Shown: piece after piece, positions 32,316 to 40,292 of the stretch
Layout of the letters: every line of letters begins with the position of its first letter
Numbering within the stretch: the stretch's first letter is position 1
Assembly: GCA_021108325.1 (NCBI GenBank)
Contig: JAIORB010000151.1
Location: 1-49,511, forward strand
DNA: 49,511 bases
From: Bacteroidales bacterium
GTDB taxonomy: Bacteria; Bacteroidota; Bacteroidia; Bacteroidales; UBA12077
Direction: 5' to 3'
The notes under the pieces: model-generated
Database searches by the model: none
What the model was told of the DNA's origin: nothing
The model's input: the letters and a program-made list of their open reading frames with translations, nothing else
Program-made: the position numbers and the translations under genes

Positions 32316-32644
32316 AAGTTGCTAGTTCCTAGCCTGCCTGACGGCAGTCAGGTTTCAGGTTCAAAGTTTTAAAAAACTTATTGCCGAACATCCTATTAGT
32401 AACACTCGGTTTAAAAATATCCTGAATAAAATAGTTTAAATACCAACTTAAAAAATTAACTGCAAAGGCACAAAGACGCTAAAAATACACGAAGTATTAA
32501 ATATTAACTTTATTTATTCGAATAGTATATGATATATTAGGTATATAGTAATAACTTAAGTCAAATCTAAAATCAGTATTCGTTAACTTAGCGTAGCGAT
32601 CTCACGGAGTAATCGATGTTCTTAAATCGATCACTAACAAATTA
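32316..32644. other. 329-bp convergent spacer with repeats
   Basis: No gene is visible between the convergent metallopeptidase and the second LytTR regulator. It contains the hairpin at 32333-32352, a GCAAAGGCACAAAGACGC segment (32462-32479) of the same wording as the spacer near 15780, and an ATCGAT...ATCGAT pair near 32611-32631. No T-run terminator was seen. Confidence 0.5.
32333..32352. repeat. CCTG/GGCA hairpin element, copy 3
   Basis: Lead CCTG, stem CCTGAC (32337-32342), loop GGCA, stem GTCAGG (32347-32352). It carries the compensatory A-T pair relative to copy 2, so pairing is kept while sequence changes. Confidence 0.7.
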
Positions 32645-33400
32645 TTATTGATTTAACCATTCTTTAAAGTCCTTAACTCTTTCTGTGCTTACAATGGTTT
32701 CTTTTTCAAATGGAGGAATTAATTCGAGTTTTATTCTTCGGCTAAACCATGTGTGCATTTTTTTTATATTATCTAAATGAACAATAACCTGACGATTAAT
32801 TCTGAAGAATTCATCAGGATTAAGTACAACAGTTAAATGTTCGAGAGTATGATCAATTAAATATCGTTCTCCACTTTTTGTAACCAAAAAGGCATATTTA
32901 CCTTCTGCAAAAAAATATGCAATATTCTCAATTAAAACTGTTTTTATTGTATCTCCTTCAACAACCAAAAAGCGTTTTTGATATTTCTTCTCTCGCATAT
33001 CCCCTATTATTTCTTTTAAAGCAGAATAATCGACAGTATTTTCTTTTTGATGTAATTCTCTATATTTTTCGTAGCTGGCTGCTAATTCAAATTTATTAAT
33101 TGGTTTCAGAAGATAATCGATACTGTTTACTTTAAATGCTTGTATTGCATATTGATCATATGCCGTAGTAAATATAATCGGAGTTTTTATCTCCACTTCG
33201 TCGAAAATACGGAAACATAAACCATCAGATAAATGAATATCAAGGAAAATAAGATCGGGTTTATTTTCTTTTAACCAACTTACTGCATTTTTTACCGATT
33301 CGATTTTAGCAATAACATTAATACCGGTATCGAGTGCAATAAGTTGCCTCTCAAGTTTTTCAGCTGCGAAACTTTCGTCTTCTATTATGACAACGTTCAT
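32645..33400 (-). CDS. LytTR-family response regulator (second system)
   Basis: About 251 aa from the ATG at 33400 (MNVVIIEDESFAAEKL). An upstream TTG at 33409 is possible, but the ATG gives the standard receiver start. The Asp acceptor is in LIFLDIHLSDG, switch residues are FTTAYDQYAI. The C-terminal LytTR domain includes FLVVEGDTIKTVLIENIAYFFAEG, YLIDHTLEHL and FFRINRQVIVHLDNI. The gene overlaps the 3' end of the kinase gene by 41 nt in another frame, implying tight translational coupling. The system is convergent to the first LytS/LytTR operon. Confidence 0.92.
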   Translation of the reverse strand: MNVVIIEDESFAAEKLERQLIALDTGINVIAKIESVKNAVSWLKENKPDLIFLDIHLSDGLCFRIFDEVEIKTPIIFTTAYDQYAIQAFKVNSIDYLLKPINKFELAASYEKYRELHQKENTVDYSALKEIIGDMREKKYQKRFLVVEGDTIKTVLIENIAYFFAEGKYAFLVTKSGERYLIDHTLEHLTVVLNPDEFFRINRQVIVHLDNIKKMHTWFSRRIKLELIPPFEKETIVSTERVKDFKEWLNQ

Positions 33401-34469
33401 GTTTATCAATATTTTCTTTTTCTTCTTTTTTCTCAGGTTTTAACAGTGGAATACTCACAACAAATTCTTCGTTTTTCTGTTCATATTCAGGCATTACATT
33501 AGCCAATAAGAAATATCTCTTTTGCAAATTCTTTAATCCCATTCCTGTCGTTTCATCTTCGTTATCTCGTAATTGTATATTATTTGTAACATAAATTTTA
33601 TCCTCTTTAAGAAATATGTTCACTTTTAAAGGCGAATCTTTACTTACAATATTGTGTTTTATTGCATTCTCGACCATAAATTGTAATGAAAAAGGAAGCA
33701 CGAAGTGTTCTTCAATTTCTTTATTTAAATCAATCGTAATTTCCAATCCTTCTTTGAATCTGATTTTTTGTAAATACAAGTAAGAATTTAAAAAGTCCAA
33801 TTCTTCTTTTAAAGTTACAAGGTTTTTATTCTGAATATTAAGCACATATCTATATACTGAAGCAAACTTATTTATAAATTCTTCTGCCTTATCGGGATCT
33901 GCGTGTACCAAAGAAGATAAAACATTTAAACTGTTAAACAAGAAATGCGGGTTAGCCTGATTACGCAGTGCTTCTATTTGAGACTCAACTTTTTCCTTTT
34001 TTAATTTTTCGGATAAAACCAATCCATTTTTCCATTCAGTAAAAAAATATGAGCCTTCTGTAATACTTAAAATAATAATAAGTAATATAATTCCGGCACT
34101 ATATTCCTCAAATAAATGAGCATTAAAAGATACATTATTACAAAATCTTACATGCATCGGGTATGTAAAGTAAGCCATAATAGTCATTGCAGAAAGCACA
34201 GTTATTGCTGTTAAAAAGATTTCAGCAACAATTCTTTGTGCAACACTTTTTTTCCATGGTAACACTTTTTCTAACCACTTAATTTGCTGAAAAATTATTA
34301 TCGCAAGTAAAACAGTTATTCCAATTGATATTCCAAACCAGAATATATAATCATAAAATACATTTAATTTATTTTCACCTTGTTCTATTAAAGCTCGAAT
34401 ATTGAAATATATTGGTGGCATTGAACCTGCAATAATTAACCACTTTATTTTCTTCCAGTTTAATTTCAT
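33360..34469 (-). CDS. LytS-type sensor histidine kinase (second system)
   Basis: 369 aa. Four hydrophobic segments in residues ~10-145 (for example WFGISIGITVLLAIIIF, IILLIIILSITEGSYFF). His_kinase domain: LRNQANPHFLFNSLNVLSSL with the phospho-His; ATPase N box LQFMVENAIKHN and G box GMGLKNLQKRYFLL. The C-terminal tail after the ATPase domain (EKKEEKENIDKHERCHNRRRKF) is basic and unlike any family motif. It coincides with the region overlapping the regulator's start and may simply reflect that overlap. Confidence 0.92.
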   Translation of the reverse strand: MKLNWKKIKWLIIAGSMPPIYFNIRALIEQGENKLNVFYDYIFWFGISIGITVLLAIIIFQQIKWLEKVLPWKKSVAQRIVAEIFLTAITVLSAMTIMAYFTYPMHVRFCNNVSFNAHLFEEYSAGIILLIIILSITEGSYFFTEWKNGLVLSEKLKKEKVESQIEALRNQANPHFLFNSLNVLSSLVHADPDKAEEFINKFASVYRYVLNIQNKNLVTLKEELDFLNSYLYLQKIRFKEGLEITIDLNKEIEEHFVLPFSLQFMVENAIKHNIVSKDSPLKVNIFLKEDKIYVTNNIQLRDNEDETTGMGLKNLQKRYFLLANVMPEYEQKNEEFVVSIPLLKPEKKEEKENIDKHERCHNRRRKFRS

Positions 34470-34801
34470 TTTATTTAATTAGAATTTATTTTATCAAATT
34501 AACAAAAAATAATTGTTTTAGATGCTAATAACATATCAACATCTTTGAAGTTGTAATTTCGATTTACTTTCATAAACATTTAATTTAAAGGGTTAAAAAT
34601 AATTGATCATTTAATATATATAATTCACTAATTATTATTATTTCAACAGGCAAGCCTGTCATTCGACAGGTAAAAATGCCTGTTGTACTTACCATCCGTC
34701 CCATCGCGAAATCCTTCGACCCTTCGACAAGCTCAGGGCAGGCTCAGGATGACATTGCTCAGGATGACGATTAGTCAAAAGCGGTTGCACGGAAACACTA
34801 T
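34470..34801. other. 332-bp spacer with nested hairpin and dispersed repeats
   Basis: No gene is visible. The left part is very AT-rich (promoter region of the kinase, no TAnnTTTG found). The centre holds the nested hairpin at 34644-34685. The right part (34711-34770) contains words CTTCGAC, AAGCTCAGG and twice CTCAGGATGAC, related to the fragment near 4625-4650. Confidence 0.5.
34644..34685. repeat. Nested hairpin
   Basis: Outer arms CAACAGGCA (34644-34652) and TGCCTGTTG (34677-34685) enclose a second perfect hairpin, CCTGTC (34655-34660), loop ATTC, GACAGG (34665-34670). The inner stem has the same sequence as hairpin copy 2 at 28497-28512 but a different loop. Confidence 0.65.
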
Positions 34802-35191
34802 TTAATAACTTGACATCCATGCTTTGGCAGATAATAAATCTTTAAATAAACTTACAGTTATTCCTCTTGCTGTTTCGGCAAATAACCTCATAGCTGTTTT
34901 ACCAGTTGTGTTTTCGGGCATTATTATTGCAAAATATTTTACCCCGCTGTTTATCATGGCAGGAATTATAAGTTGTTTCATCCATTTCATATCTTCAATT
35001 TGAATTACTTTCTGTTGTTCTGCATCAGAAACGATTTTTGTTACATTTAAGACCTGGCAGATTTTTATAAATTTCGTTTGAAATTCTCGTAATGAATTTG
35101 AATTTAAATGATTATTTATTGTTTGTAATAAAACATCGTTTTCTGCGCTGTAAGAGATAGTCGCATCTTTTGTATTATAAATTACTACCAT
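34802..35191 (-). CDS. Small STAS/SpoIIAA-like protein
   Basis: 129 aa soluble protein without signal peptide. The alternation of strands and helices (TISYSAENDVLLQTINN, LREFQTKFIKICQVLNVTKIVSD, GVKYFAIIMPENTTGKTAMRLFAETA, ITVSLFKDLLSAKAWM) and the C-terminal FKDLLSAKAWM match the SpoIIAA/STAS-like proteins common in Bacteroidota, in which the last helix reads like 'F.d...A..WL'. The function is probably protein-protein interaction or signalling. It is the last gene of an eleven-gene minus-strand run; 46 nt separate it from the gene upstream. Confidence 0.55.
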   Translation of the reverse strand: MVVIYNTKDATISYSAENDVLLQTINNHLNSNSLREFQTKFIKICQVLNVTKIVSDAEQQKVIQIEDMKWMKQLIIPAMINSGVKYFAIIMPENTTGKTAMRLFAETARGITVSLFKDLLSAKAWMSSY

Positions 35192-35237
35192 AGTGTTTTA
35201 GTTTTTGTTTTCTTAAATACAGTATTTTAATTCGTTT

Positions 35238-35735
35238 TTACACAGCCTCACATGTCTGCGCCAGTTGGGTTAATTTTTTTTTCAATTTTTGCTTAATCTT
35301 TCTTTTTCTCTGAACATTAATTTCTATTTCAATAAGGTTATTTTGTCCTAAGTCAATGATTAATTTATTTGTTGGTTTATAAAAATATGTTCCGGTTAAA
35401 ATTTCCACTATTATTACAGCTTCAAAATCTACAAACCGACGAGTATATTCCGGGATACTATTTCTATAATTAATTATGGTTAATTTATCAATCTTGTTTA
35501 TATCTATAGATAATTTAAAAGTTGGAATAAATAAAAAATTCTTTTTAGTAATTATTAATTGGCCATTTTTGAGATTTAAATATGTTGTTCGATTTAATAT
35601 AAGTGTCAATAAAAACAGGCTAATTAAAATTGAAAAAACAATGGTATTTATTTCGATAAAATATGCCAGTAATCCAATAATGAGAATCATTAATATCCAA
35701 TGAAATATTATTTTAGTACTTACTTCTGCTCTCAT
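35238..35735 (-). CDS. Small membrane protein of unknown function
   Basis: 165 aa. Two close N-terminal transmembrane helices (about 9-26 and 28-47, IIFHWILMILIIGLLAYFI and IVFSILISLFLLTLIL) precede a beta-rich cytoplasmic part (LKNGQLIITKKNFLFIPTFKLSIDINKIDKLTI) reminiscent of bacterial PH-like domains. A basic tail follows (KRKIKQKLKKKL). No family is assigned. It begins 8 nt after the barrel-like gene upstream, so it is probably co-transcribed. Confidence 0.6.
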   Translation of the reverse strand: MRAEVSTKIIFHWILMILIIGLLAYFIEINTIVFSILISLFLLTLILNRTTYLNLKNGQLIITKKNFLFIPTFKLSIDINKIDKLTIINYRNSIPEYTRRFVDFEAVIIVEILTGTYFYKPTNKLIIDLGQNNLIEIEINVQRKRKIKQKLKKKLTQLAQTCEAV

Positions 35736-35743
35736 ATTTTTTT

Positions 35744-36337
35744 TTAAATTTTAAAAATCAAAACTAACGCTAAACTTGTTATATCATTACGTTCTATTTC
35801 ACTATTAATAATTGAGTAATATAAACAAGTTGCAGTTTTGCAGGCTTCAATATTAAATTCAATGCTCTTTATTTTTGAATCTTTACTAAATGTTTTTTTT
35901 ATTTTAACACCAGCAAACAATGGAAAATGAAAAGCATTTGTAGAATAATATCCTTCAGGGTATTTATCGGGTAAAAATAAATAGGAGTTGTTTCCTGTTT
36001 CATAGCTTATTGCAATCCCAATTATTGGTGATATTTCAATTTTTTTATTTAATTTAAAATCATAAAATAAAAATGTATTTTTTTGAGTAATAGTATAAAT
36101 AGTAGCATTCCCGATTGATTCCGGAACATATCCAAATAAAATACCTGATTGTAAACGATTATTAAAAATTTCGTAACCTGTTCCGATTGAAATAAACCCA
36201 ATGTTCCCGGCATATTGAATTTTATAATAATCAGGAATAAACCACCTTCTTTTCTGCACCGGAATTGTATCTGCGGAATATACAATATTGGATAATAAAA
36301 TAAATATAAGAATATATAACAGTTTAATTATGTTCAT
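35744..36337 (-). CDS. Outer-membrane barrel-like protein of unknown function
   Basis: 197 aa from the ATG at 36337, which gives a proper signal peptide (MNIIKLLYILIFILLSNIVYSAD) and begins 1 nt after the phosphoesterase stop. The frame continues upstream to a GTG at 36376, which would bury the signal. The mature part has amphipathic strands (GNIGFISIGTGYEIF, SGILFGYVPESIG, EISPIIGIAISYETG) and ends with SLALVLIFKI, a typical barrel end strand. No family is assigned. Confidence 0.6.
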   Translation of the reverse strand: MNIIKLLYILIFILLSNIVYSADTIPVQKRRWFIPDYYKIQYAGNIGFISIGTGYEIFNNRLQSGILFGYVPESIGNATIYTITQKNTFLFYDFKLNKKIEISPIIGIAISYETGNNSYLFLPDKYPEGYYSTNAFHFPLFAGVKIKKTFSKDSKIKSIEFNIEACKTATCLYYSIINSEIERNDITSLALVLIFKI

Positions 36338-36338
36338 T

Positions 36339-37160
36339 TTAAATATCAATTTTCTCAACATTAAATGTAGTATCACTGTTTACGGAGACAATACAGTAAC
36401 TGTAATCCATAATATCATTTACAACAAGATATTTTACTCCATCATTATATGCTTCATCATAATAATATGAATGAGCATGTCCATGAATTGATAGCCTGAC
36501 ATTGTTTTCTTCAAGTAAGTTTTTATATATATTTTCGTTGTAAGTATCAAATTGATCTGAATAAGGCGGAATATGAGCAATAACAAAAACTTGTTGATAT
36601 AATCCGTTATCTGACAATTCTGTTTCTAACCAGTTAAAATCAGGAATTTTATTACTTTCCCAAAATACATCGTCAAACATTATGAACTTACAATTGTTAA
36701 ATGCGAATGAATAATTTAACTCTCCAAATATTTGCTTATAAATATCTTCGCCATTCGATCTGTAATCGTGATTGCCAATAACTGTTAAATACGGTACATT
36801 TACTTTCTTAATAATATCATAAAAAAATTCATATTCTTTTAATACTCCACGATCAGTCATATCGCCGGCATGCAGCACAAATGATATTCCTGAATTTTTA
36901 TTTATGTGGTTTACAATTGATTTTAATCTATCGTAATGAAAGTGATTATCAGCTATTACAGCAAATTTGAAAAAAAGACAGGTATCAGCATTTATTTCGT
37001 TAAGCTTTTCTAAATTAATATTCGTTAAATTTCTATTTTTAATATTTGCATTGTAAGGACTATAATCGAATACTTTTTCACAACCAGAAATAAACACTAC
37101 TACACTCAATAGCAGTATTCTAATTATGCTTTGATATATATTTATTGAATAAATCATCAT
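36339..37160 (-). CDS. Calcineurin-like metallophosphoesterase lipoprotein
   Basis: 273 aa. Lipoprotein signal with lipobox FISGC (Cys ~28). The metal and active-site blocks are all present: AVIADNHFHYDRL (DxH, here D-N-H), HAGDMTDRG, GNHDYRS, VIAHIPPYS and SIHGHAHSYYY. It should hydrolyse phosphoesters in the periplasm or at the cell surface; the substrate is unknown. It lies 31 nt downstream of the flavodoxin-fold reductase and directly before a barrel-like gene. Confidence 0.88.
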   Translation of the reverse strand: MMIYSINIYQSIIRILLLSVVVFISGCEKVFDYSPYNANIKNRNLTNINLEKLNEINADTCLFFKFAVIADNHFHYDRLKSIVNHINKNSGISFVLHAGDMTDRGVLKEYEFFYDIIKKVNVPYLTVIGNHDYRSNGEDIYKQIFGELNYSFAFNNCKFIMFDDVFWESNKIPDFNWLETELSDNGLYQQVFVIAHIPPYSDQFDTYNENIYKNLLEENNVRLSIHGHAHSYYYDEAYNDGVKYLVVNDIMDYSYCIVSVNSDTTFNVEKIDI

Positions 37161-37191
37161 TTTATATCTTCTTTATAAAACCTTCTTTTTA

Positions 37192-37956
37192 TTATTCTGT
37201 TTTCAATTTTTCTAATGCTTTTTTCTTAAATGCTTTAAAGTTTTTCAGAATGCTAAAAAACGGAATCGGAATAATATCCCGGCTTGCTGTTTTCTGTGTT
37301 TTTTTACTGATTTTCCCTTTTGTTACAAGTTCTTTTCCTGCAAATTCAATTGCTTTGTAACTTTCCAGGATTTTGGGGTACTGCTTTTCTTTTTCCGAAT
37401 CTTTGCCGTAACCAGTAAGTTTTCCTAAACGTCTGATAATTGTTCCTATTTGCGGTGCGTCCATAAATTTTGAGAATGTTCGGAAATATGAAACTACATT
37501 TTTAGACATTTCATTTTCAAAATTATCGTGGCAAATTAGTGTTACAAAGGGTTTTGAACATATATCCCTGCTGATGTGATGGAAAAACAGTCCGCTTTCG
37601 GATAATTTAAAATCCTCGCTGTTACCTGTTGCATTCATTCTGTCAAGAAACACCTTCATTAACCCCGACATATTGAAAACATAAATTGGCGTAGCATAAA
37701 TAATTATATCAGCTTCACGCATTTTGTTAAAAATCATTGTTACATCGTCTTTTTCTTCATAAATACATTTTAAAAGATGTTTTTCGGTATTGCACACACT
37801 GCAACCTTTACAGATGTTAATTTTTAATTTTGCAAGTGTGATTTCTTCACATTCCGCTCCTTCTTGTTTTGCTCCATTAAATAACTTCTCAATCAGGAAA
37901 TGAGTGTAACCTCTTTTGCCTGTATGACTCCCGTTTATTGCAATAATTTTCATCAT
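37192..37956 (-). CDS. Flavodoxin-fold NAD(P)H-dependent reductase
   Basis: About 254 aa. The start is placed at the ATG pair 37956/37953, because the Rossmann-like first strand MKIIAINGSH begins there. An upstream in-frame ATG at 37977 would add seven residues not expected for the fold. Seen: GSHTGKRGYTHFLIEKLF (FMN phosphate loop), ICKGCSVCN (CxxC), ADIIIYATPIYVFNMSGLMKVFLDRM (FMN-binding P-Y strand/loop of the FMN_red family). The C-terminal ~80 residues are basic and helical (KGKISKKTQKTASRD), beyond the usual ~180 aa core. It may be an iron-sulfur flavoprotein-like oxidoreductase. Confidence 0.82.
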   Translation of the reverse strand: MMKIIAINGSHTGKRGYTHFLIEKLFNGAKQEGAECEEITLAKLKINICKGCSVCNTEKHLLKCIYEEKDDVTMIFNKMREADIIIYATPIYVFNMSGLMKVFLDRMNATGNSEDFKLSESGLFFHHISRDICSKPFVTLICHDNFENEMSKNVVSYFRTFSKFMDAPQIGTIIRRLGKLTGYGKDSEKEKQYPKILESYKAIEFAGKELVTKGKISKKTQKTASRDIIPIPFFSILKNFKAFKKKALEKLKTE

Positions 37957-37979
37957 ACCTTTTGGATAAAAACACATAA

Positions 37980-38894
37980 TTACAATGGTTTTAATTTTTG
38001 TTGTATTTCTCTGATGGGGTTAAATTTAATTCCAACAGTTATAAATGGTTGTTCAGGATTAATATTAAAGTCATAAATGCCATTATTGTCGTTATTTCTT
38101 AATTCATAAGAATCAAAGACAGTTTGCGTTACTCTGAGCATAATACCAAAAGGTTCTTTGAACCAATAGTTGTATTCCAAACCAACTGAAGTTACAGTAA
38201 AAACAGCTTTTGAATATACTTCATTTGTAATGGTTATATTATTTACATTTGCCGAAAAATCATTCAAATCCAATAAAGCTTTTAAGGTATGTTTCTTATT
38301 TACATCATACTTAACATAGGTATTTGGAATACCCAAAACAAAAGACCACTTTTCATTCAATCTGGATTTTATGGATGCAATAGGTTTAAATTGTGTAGTT
38401 CCATTCAACGTAAGGTAGCCCAATCCTAATGCGGCCCGAAAATATCCTTTGTTCTTTCTTAAAAATGTTCGTTCTGCAACAATTCTACCATTTAACAAAA
38501 AATCATCTGATGATAAGTTGCTTTCCAGATTAGATAAAATAATAGGAGATACTGAAGCAATTACAGCCCATTTACCTGAAAATTTATACATTGCAATTAG
38601 GGAATAATTGATATTATAGAAATTATCAAGAGAGGTGGTATTACTATTATCATAATTAAACTGATGTAGGTCAAGCCCAAAACCATTCACTATATTTAAC
38701 TTTTTGAATCTAATAGGTGGAATACCAAACTTAGTACTCCATTTTTGATAGCTAATGTCATTATCTATTGATGTAGGAATGGTATAATCGAGATAAAAAA
38801 TATCTCTGTCAAGAACATTAACCTCCCCAATTATCTGAGTGTAGGAATTTAAATAGACTCCTATTACAATAATTAATATTATGTATTTTTTCAT
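37980..38894 (-). CDS. DUF6268-like outer-membrane beta-barrel protein
   Basis: 304 aa with signal peptide (about 1-20, LNSYTQ). The rest is a series of transmembrane-type beta strands (FGLDLHQFNYDN, SLIAMYKFSGKWAVIASVSP, FRAALGLGYLTLNG, EKWSFVLGIPNTYVKY) as in DUF6268-type barrel proteins. The final strand PFITVGIKFNPI precedes a short tail. Family recall is moderate; the outer-membrane barrel call is firmer. It is 13 nt from the upstream barrel gene and 2-24 nt from the reductase. Confidence 0.7.
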   Translation of the reverse strand: MKKYIILIIVIGVYLNSYTQIIGEVNVLDRDIFYLDYTIPTSIDNDISYQKWSTKFGIPPIRFKKLNIVNGFGLDLHQFNYDNSNTTSLDNFYNINYSLIAMYKFSGKWAVIASVSPIILSNLESNLSSDDFLLNGRIVAERTFLRKNKGYFRAALGLGYLTLNGTTQFKPIASIKSRLNEKWSFVLGIPNTYVKYDVNKKHTLKALLDLNDFSANVNNITITNEVYSKAVFTVTSVGLEYNYWFKEPFGIMLRVTQTVFDSYELRNNDNNGIYDFNINPEQPFITVGIKFNPIREIQQKLKPL

Positions 38895-38907
38895 ACTAAA
38901 TAAACAA

Positions 38908-39669
38908 TTAAAATACTATTGCTAAATTTGCCGTAATAGAAAATCCCCTGTAACTATTATATCCACCAATTGGTTCATCGAAAGGATTTGAATAGGCATA
39001 GTTAAAATCAAGACAAAAGCTAATATTTTTACCCAGACGGTAATCAATTCCCGAACCTATATTGTATAGGTTTGCTTTTGACTCAAATGTGTAATCGGTA
39101 TTGTTAATTCCTGTGTCCATGTTCCCTTCTGCTTTGGTATATTGTGATTTTGCTGTAACTATACCATATGAAGAATGTATATATGGCCGAAATAGTGCTT
39201 TTCTCAGATAATACTTAATACCTAACTGAACAGTACCCATTCCTCCGCCGCCACCATCAATCTCAACATCTTCACCCGACATTATACTCATAATATCCGG
39301 TGTCGGGACGTTTTTTTCCATTTGATAGTTAACAGATATATCTGCTGCTAATCTTTCGAGAAAATTCCAACTCAACATAAGGCGCCATTGCCCCATATTA
39401 TCGGAAAGGAAAAACAATTCTTCTTCGTTGTTGGATTTTGCACTATTACTGAAATACCACTTTCCATATCCAACCGAGAGCATCACCTTTTTTCTCATAC
39501 AACGAATAACTGAATCGTGTTTAATTACGTTTCTTTTATCACGTTCCAACATCTTATCTACTTCCCATACGTAATCTTCCTGTCCTGTAAGACCGAGGTT
39601 ATGGAATATTAGAATTAGGAGAAACCCCAGGGTTGTTGTTCGTTTATTTTTTACTGCTTTCGTATCCAT
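38908..39669 (-). CDS. Outer-membrane beta-barrel protein
   Basis: 253 aa. N-terminal signal (about 12-29, TLGFLLILIFHNLGLTG) is preceded by a charged stretch. The mature part has repeating amphipathic strands (VMLSVGYGKWYFSN, WRLMLSWNFLERLAADISVNY, GTVQLGIKYYLRKALFRPYI, SGIDYRLGKNISFCLDFNYAY) and a C-terminal FSITANLAIVF ending in Phe, a typical barrel assembly signal. Function unknown. It is 13 nt before the DUF6268-like gene, so the pair is probably co-expressed. Confidence 0.7.
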   Translation of the reverse strand: MDTKAVKNKRTTTLGFLLILIFHNLGLTGQEDYVWEVDKMLERDKRNVIKHDSVIRCMRKKVMLSVGYGKWYFSNSAKSNNEEELFFLSDNMGQWRLMLSWNFLERLAADISVNYQMEKNVPTPDIMSIMSGEDVEIDGGGGGMGTVQLGIKYYLRKALFRPYIHSSYGIVTAKSQYTKAEGNMDTGINNTDYTFESKANLYNIGSGIDYRLGKNISFCLDFNYAYSNPFDEPIGGYNSYRGFSITANLAIVF

Positions 39670-39768
39670 TCTATTGTTCTTGTTTGCCAGCCTATACTTA
39701 AAACTATTTCTAATATTTCATTTTTTACTTTAAAAGTACAATCGTAATATTTATCTCTTTTTGCTTCT

Positions 39769-40233
39769 TCATTCTACCCTGATTTTTATGTTTCCCATCT
39801 CTGTATTAAAAATAAATTTTGCTTTTTCGTAATCCGGCATACCAAAACTACCCTTTGCATTATTTGAAAAGCCATAACTTTCTTCAGGAATACCCAAAAA
39901 GTTTTTATCCATTTTATTATTTCCATTTTCATCATGGTAACATTTGATGGCATACTCTCCAAAAGGAATGTTCTCAAAAACCCTCCATATTGCTTTTTTA
40001 TCTTTTATATTTGTATAACCATTAATGAATGGTTTGATTGGTTCTACCTTGTCAGAGTATGTTTCTTCAGAATTAAAAAGTGCAATTCTGAGCTGCCCTT
40101 TATCATTTTCAAAGCCACTTACTGTAACCGTTAGATTCCCTGCATCTTTGATATCATCCGATACATCCTGAGAATATAATGTAGCTATACTAAGTACCAA
40201 AATCATTAAAGCTAAAATCATTTTTCTTTTCAT
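39769..40233 (-). CDS. DUF2141 domain secreted protein
   Basis: 154 aa with signal peptide (about 1-21, ATLYSQ). The body matches the DUF2141 pattern: LTVTVSGFENDKGQLRIALFN, then FENIPFGEYAIKCYHDENGNNKMDKNFLGIPEESYGFSNNAKG and FGMPDYEKAKF. Such small beta proteins occur in the envelope of many Gram-negatives and have no established activity. The Asp/Asn-rich DENGNNKMD may bind calcium (inference). It has AAGGAG ahead of its start and follows the RND permease gene by 59 nt, so it is likely in the same operon. Confidence 0.88.
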   Translation of the reverse strand: MKRKMILALMILVLSIATLYSQDVSDDIKDAGNLTVTVSGFENDKGQLRIALFNSEETYSDKVEPIKPFINGYTNIKDKKAIWRVFENIPFGEYAIKCYHDENGNNKMDKNFLGIPEESYGFSNNAKGSFGMPDYEKAKFIFNTEMGNIKIRVE

Positions 40234-40292
40234 TTTTCTCCTTATGTTGAATTAAATTAATAAATATTCTAATCCGTATATTTTAATACTAA

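Noticed and set aside
33401-33409. Upstream TTG start for the second LytTR regulator
   Set aside because: The ATG at 33400 gives the exact receiver N-terminus (MNVVIIEDE), so the extension is unnecessary.
36338-36376. GTG start extending the barrel-like protein
   Set aside because: It overlaps the end of the phosphoesterase gene and would place 13 residues before a perfectly formed signal peptide; the ATG at 36337 is better.
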